Source: Actinomycetota bacterium (GTDB taxonomy: Bacteria; Actinomycetota; Thermoleophilia; Gaiellales; Gaiellaceae). Taken from it: a stretch of 7,911 nt of DNA. Made by a program: the position numbers and the translations under genes. The notes below the pieces were generated by a model that was given only the letters and a program-made list of their open reading frames with translations, was not told where the DNA came from and made no database searches. Below, in pieces: positions 5,289 through 7,911 of the stretch. Positions within the stretch are counted from its first letter, which is position 1; every line of letters begins with the position of its first letter. The stretch spans positions 1 through 7,911 of the forward strand of contig JACDCN010000092.1 in the NCBI GenBank assembly GCA_013817555.1, in the 5' to 3' direction.

Positions 5289-7253
5289 TCAACGCGGCTC
5301 ACATGCGCCGCGATTGACCGCCGCGCGGGCGACATCGAGCGGACCGCCCTCCCTCCATTGCTGCCCGACGGGATCGAGCGTGTAGGCCTCGTTGAGGAAG
5401 CGATACGCGGCGCAGAGGTTGCGACGCACCTGGTACTCGAAGAGCCCGAGCGCATACCAAGCCTCCGGATTCTCGGGCTGGAGCTCGACTGCGTCCACAT
5501 AGTTCGCCTCGGCCTCACGCTGGAAGTCTTGGCTCTCCCTGATGCGGGCGAGCGCGAAGATCGGCTCGATCGAGAGCGGGTTGAAGAATCTCGCCCGGTC
5601 CACGCCGTCCCTCGCCCGCTCGACGTCTCCCTCGTCGAGGGCCCGAGTCGACTCGCTGATGCTCCTTTCCGCTAGCCGCGGCGACGCGAACGAGACGAGC
5701 AGGACGGCGGCGAGCAGGAAGGCGCCGATTCCCAGCACCGGCCTCGCCCTGCGCTGCCCAGGCGTCCGACCTGCGCCCGCAACCACGCCGAGCGCGACCA
5801 TGACGGGAGCGGTGACGGCGAGAAAATCCCAGTCGTAGTCGACGAGCGCGTGCACGAGATAGGCGGCCGGCGCCGTGACAAGCGCCACGGCGGCAGCACG
5901 CTCCTCGCCGACGAGTCGGCGCAGCACGGAGAAGCAGGTTGCACCAGCTGCAAGCAGGAGCGCGATGAACAGCCCGAGCGCGACGACTCCTCCATCCGCG
6001 AGCTGTTGCAGTGGCACGCTGTGCGGTTGCGAGACGTTACGCGCATCGGAGCGATAGCGCTTGCGCGCGATCTCGAACGTGCCCGACCCCGCCCCTTGCG
6101 GCGCACTTCCGGCATAGACGTCCACCGCCTCGTTCCACCAGCAGAAGCGGTTGCTCAGGTCGAGCGAGCCGAGACGACTCGGGTCGTTCTCGATCTCGGC
6201 GCACGTGGCGTCGTCGGAGATCGCACTGCCGACCGCGACGACGACGCCGACGAGCACCGTTGCAGCGCCAACCCCGGCCACCGCGAGCAGCAACCGTCCC
6301 ACGTTCCTTCGACGTCTCTTTGGGAAGACGAGACGCGAGCCGACGGTGACGATGGCGATGACGAGCGCGGCCCCGGCCAGCGCGAGGAAACCGAGCACGG
6401 CCCCGTCCGCGACGCGATCGGAGCGTTCGGCGACATCCTCGACGAGTGCAGGCCGCAGGAAGGCCCAGCCCCCGACGAGCGCTGCTGGTACGACTGACGC
6501 AACGAGCAGGAGCGCACCCTCCACACGGCGGCCTTGTGAGAGGGCCAGCCAGAGCAGAACCGCCACCGCGGCGGCAGCGACGCCGACCCGCGAGAGCGTA
6601 AGCAGGAGCGACAGGGTCGCGACGTAGACGAGAAGCCCGCCCGTGATGCGCACGAGGACCCGGTGCCCGCGCGAGGCGCCCAGCCAGAGCCCGAGCACGA
6701 GCGCGATGTCCGCAAGCAGTGCGAGCGCGTTCCAGTACTCGACAGGCTCCCGGAGACGAGCCACCCGATCTCCCTCGGGATCGAGCGACGGAATGGACTT
6801 GGCGATGAGCGCCCATGTGAGCACGGCTCCGGTAACGAGCGCGAGCACGGTGGCGCCGAGCCGCGCTGCTGCCCGAGAGCCGACTGCGGCAAGCGTGACG
6901 CCGAGCCCGAGAAGTGCCGCGAAAGCCGCGACCTTGTTGAACGCCTCCCAGCTTCGGTCCGGCGCGATCGACCACCAGATCGTGGCTCCCGTCCAGGCCA
7001 CCAGCAGCAGCATGGCCGCGACGACAGCGCCCCCGGCCCAGCCGATCCGGGGCACTGCAACGAGCCCGAAGGCGACGGACAGGAGCACAGCGGCGAGCAG
7101 CACGACCGCCGCGCCACCGACTGGAAGAACGCCCTCGACGTTCGACCCGTCCCCCGCAAAGGTCGCTCCCAGGAGCGTGCCTCCGACGAGCGCCGCAAGA
7201 ACGAAGGCAACCACGTCGGGCGCCCGGCCGGAGGGCTCCGGCGCCGCATCCAT
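5289..7253 (-). CDS. O-antigen ligase/polymerase-like (Wzy/WaaL family) membrane protein with C-terminal TPR region
   Basis: Integral membrane enzyme expected to polymerise or transfer lipid-linked glycan units on the outer face of the membrane. The product has 654 residues. About 11 hydrophobic segments lie between residues 13 and 342, then a large extracytoplasmic loop (about 343-412) with the family signature GAGSGTFEIARKRYR and QPHSVPLQQLADGGVVALGL (His411), then about four more segments to residue 523. The remainder (about 529-650) is helical with TPR-like repeats: ALDEGDVERARDGVDRAR, REAEANYVDAVELQPENPEA, and WYALGLFEYQV followed by FLNEAYTLDP. The loop cysteines at 351 and 371 may pair. 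The start ATG at 7253 is preceded by TAGCCT 8 nt upstream and by no Shine-Dalgarno. The gene is alone on its strand here and converges on the Nudix gene. The fold is well supported; ligase versus polymerase cannot be decided. Confidence 0.88.
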   Translation of the reverse strand: MDAAPEPSGRAPDVVAFVLAALVGGTLLGATFAGDGSNVEGVLPVGGAAVVLLAAVLLSVAFGLVAVPRIGWAGGAVVAAMLLLVAWTGATIWWSIAPDRSWEAFNKVAAFAALLGLGVTLAAVGSRAAARLGATVLALVTGAVLTWALIAKSIPSLDPEGDRVARLREPVEYWNALALLADIALVLGLWLGASRGHRVLVRITGGLLVYVATLSLLLTLSRVGVAAAAVAVLLWLALSQGRRVEGALLLVASVVPAALVGGWAFLRPALVEDVAERSDRVADGAVLGFLALAGAALVIAIVTVGSRLVFPKRRRRNVGRLLLAVAGVGAATVLVGVVVAVGSAISDDATCAEIENDPSRLGSLDLSNRFCWWNEAVDVYAGSAPQGAGSGTFEIARKRYRSDARNVSQPHSVPLQQLADGGVVALGLFIALLLAAGATCFSVLRRLVGEERAAAVALVTAPAAYLVHALVDYDWDFLAVTAPVMVALGVVAGAGRTPGQRRARPVLGIGAFLLAAVLLVSFASPRLAERSISESTRALDEGDVERARDGVDRARFFNPLSIEPIFALARIRESQDFQREAEANYVDAVELQPENPEAWYALGLFEYQVRRNLCAAYRFLNEAYTLDPVGQQWREGGPLDVARAAVNRGACEPR

Positions 7254-7261
7254 GGCGGGCC

Positions 7262-7267
7262 AGGCTA
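7262..7267 (-). promoter_or_regulatory. Candidate -10 box (TAGCCT) for leaderless O-antigen ligase-like gene
   Basis: On the minus strand TAGCCT ends 8 nt before the ATG at 7253, the same geometry as tmk. The intervening GGCCCGCC has no anti-Shine-Dalgarno match. No convincing -35 hexamer is seen 16-18 nt further upstream. Confidence 0.5.
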
Positions 7268-7305
7268 CCAGCGTCTGAACCGTTCGCCCGCACGGATAGA
7301 GGGGT

Positions 7306-7315
7306 ACAAGCTTGT
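7306..7315. repeat. Perfect 10-bp palindrome in a divergent intergenic region
   Basis: ACAAGCTTGT is its own reverse complement and lies about midway in the 151-bp gap (7254-7404) between the two divergent genes, in its most A/T-rich part. It could be a regulator-binding site. Its right half overlaps a candidate -35 (TTGTCC). Confidence 0.45.
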
Positions 7316-7338
7316 CCGTCTAACAATTCGTTTACCCT
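7312..7338 (+). promoter_or_regulatory. Weak candidate promoter for the terminal surface-protein gene
   Basis: TTGTCC at 7312-7317 and TACCCT at 7333-7338 are separated by 15 nt, shorter than the usual 16-18. Transcription would begin near 7345, leaving a leader of about 60 nt before the GTG at 7405. The local drop in GC (around 7305-7335) supports a promoter here, but the exact boxes are uncertain; TAACAAT at 7321 is another possible -10. Confidence 0.3.
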
Positions 7339-7404
7339 GCACTCACGCCGACCTCACCAAGAGCCGGAAGACTCGTCGTACTTCCCAAGCCTCCGGCCGC
7401 GCCC

Positions 7405-7911
7405 GTGACCCCGCACACCTCGTCCCCATACCGTCGCGCCCACGTGCTCAGTGCGCTTCTCGCGCTGGTCGCGGCCGCTTTCGTCGCCCTCACGTTGCCC
7501 GGCACTGCCATGGCGACGCCGTGTGGGGACGCGGTTCTCGCGGACTGGTTCGATAACGGCCGCATCGACCGCCTGTATCAAGCCCACTGCTACGAGGAAG
7601 CGATCGACGACATCCCGGACGACCTCCGCGATTACGCGAATGCGGAGGAGATCATCGGGCGGGCGCTCCAGGCGTCGCTCCGCAACGAGCTCGATCCAGG
7701 CGGCGTGGATCCGACCCCGGGTAACAACTCTCCGGGCAGGCCCGGCACTCCGGCCAATCCCGGCGGGCCGTCAGAGCCGACCGATCCGACCGAACCGACC
7801 GAACCGACCGAACCAGGATCCGAGGCGGCGCCCGATGTCGACACCACCGGCATCTCATCCGTCCCTATCCCGCTTCTTGTTCTCGGCGGCATGTCGATCG
7901 CGCTGCTCGGG
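7405..7911 (+). CDS. Secreted, probably membrane-anchored surface protein, partial (runs off right edge)
   Basis: The frame is open from 7324 to the window end, and GTG at 7405 is the first start codon in it. The 169 visible residues begin with a signal peptide: Arg10-Arg11 in the n-region, hydrophobic LSALLALVAAAFVALTL, and a cleavage site after AMA (about residue 37). The mature part starts TPCGDAVLADWFDNGRIDRL, then HCYEEAIDDIPDDLRDYANA and an EEIIGRALQASL helix, with Cys40 and Cys62 available for a disulfide. A Pro/Gly/Thr/Glu-rich linker (about 97-145) contains EPTDPTEPTEPTEP. The last visible stretch, SSVPIPLLVLGGMSIALLG, looks like the start of a C-terminal membrane helix. No LPxTG sortase motif is seen before it. 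I recall similar two-cysteine domains in secreted proteins of Thermoleophilia but know no function. A start at GTG 7444 would remove the arginines, so 7405 is preferred. Confidence 0.75.
   Translation, partial: MTPHTSSPYRRAHVLSALLALVAAAFVALTLPGTAMATPCGDAVLADWFDNGRIDRLYQAHCYEEAIDDIPDDLRDYANAEEIIGRALQASLRNELDPGGVDPTPGNNSPGRPGTPANPGGPSEPTDPTEPTEPTEPGSEAAPDVDTTGISSVPIPLLVLGGMSIALLG
7774..7815 (+). repeat. Tandem 9-bp repeat encoding Glu/Asp-Pro-Thr
   Basis: Four copies of the unit GAN-CCG-ACC (GAG, GAT, GAA, GAA as first codon), followed by a partial unit GAA-CCA, encode EPTDPTEPTEPTEP in the linker of the terminal surface protein. In-frame units of this kind can change in number by slippage without breaking the frame. 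On the opposite strand the same repeat gives a spurious Gly-Ser-Val repeat. Confidence 0.9.

Larger units (their letters stand above)
7254..7404. other. Divergent intergenic region
   Basis: This 151-bp gap separates the O-antigen ligase-like gene (minus) from the surface-protein gene (plus). It holds the minus-strand TAGCCT box, a 10-bp palindrome, an A/T-enriched stretch near 7305-7335 with a weak plus-strand promoter candidate, and a stop-free but start-free extension of the plus-strand frame from 7324. No RNA gene or terminator is seen. Confidence 0.7.

Noticed and set aside
5293..5312. Intrinsic terminator for the Nudix gene
   Set aside because: The stem is only 6 bp with an 8-nt loop and no T-tract, and it lies in the coding region of the opposing gene. 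Such stems are common by chance at this GC content.
6155..7326. Long Arg- and Ser-rich minus-strand frames overlapping the O-antigen ligase-like gene
   Set aside because: They are other frames of the same strand. Only the 654-codon frame gives clean membrane helices, family motifs and TPR-like repeats.
7429..7446. TACCGT 9 nt before GTG 7444 as a leaderless start of the surface protein
   Set aside because: Starting there would remove the two arginines of the signal peptide n-region, and the spacing is longer than in the other four cases. GTG 7405 is better, though this is not excluded.
7632..7892. Minus-strand frame with a collagen-like GSVGSVGSVGSVG repeat
   Set aside because: It is the reverse complement of the Glu-Pro-Thr repeat of the plus-strand surface protein, which has a signal peptide and coherent layout.

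Overview
The window looks like chromosomal DNA of a very GC-rich actinobacterium. Codon third positions are strongly G/C, many starts are GTG, and genes are tightly overlapped. The surface protein at the right end resembles secreted proteins I associate with Thermoleophilia (Gaiellales/Solirubrobacterales); that placement is from memory and tentative. No mobile element, rRNA, tRNA or CRISPR array is visible.

Left half, minus strand (3231 down to 1): an overlapping four-gene run, tmk (dTMP kinase), holB (DNA polymerase III delta'), a Gfo/Idh/MocA-type oxidoreductase and a family-2 glycosyltransferase that runs off the left edge. The overlaps are 26, 10 and 4 nt, so co-transcription and translational coupling are likely. 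The two replication genes are intact. The two sugar-type genes each need one extra base to read through: each appears to lack one G in a GTGG context on the coding strand (near 1510 and near 591). They are either recently broken genes or sequence errors.

Middle, plus strand (3281 to 5284): a UDP-glucose-4-epimerase-like SDR enzyme, a stand-alone membrane-anchored LytR_C protein, and a Nudix hydrolase with an N-terminal zinc ribbon. The tmk/epimerase divergent gap is only about 49 bp and contains a 9-bp inverted repeat whose arms each carry TAGGAT.

Right, minus strand (7253 to 5289): a large polytopic O-antigen ligase/polymerase-like protein with a C-terminal TPR region, ending 4 bp from the Nudix stop. 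Beyond a 151-bp divergent gap, a plus-strand secreted protein (7405 to the right edge) has a signal peptide, a short two-cysteine domain, a Pro/Thr/Glu repeat linker and a probable C-terminal membrane anchor.

Glycosyltransferase, sugar oxidoreductase, nucleotide-sugar epimerase, LytR_C protein and Wzy/WaaL-like enzyme together suggest a cell-surface polysaccharide neighbourhood beside housekeeping DNA-synthesis genes. A cross-cutting regulatory pattern is that four genes likely to start transcripts have a TAnnnT box 6-8 nt before the start codon and little or no Shine-Dalgarno sequence, which suggests leaderless transcription. The internal operon gene holB has a canonical Shine-Dalgarno sequence instead. 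I do not see a clear novel multi-gene system here; the promoter architecture, the paired frameshifts and the terminal surface protein are the points most worth checking.
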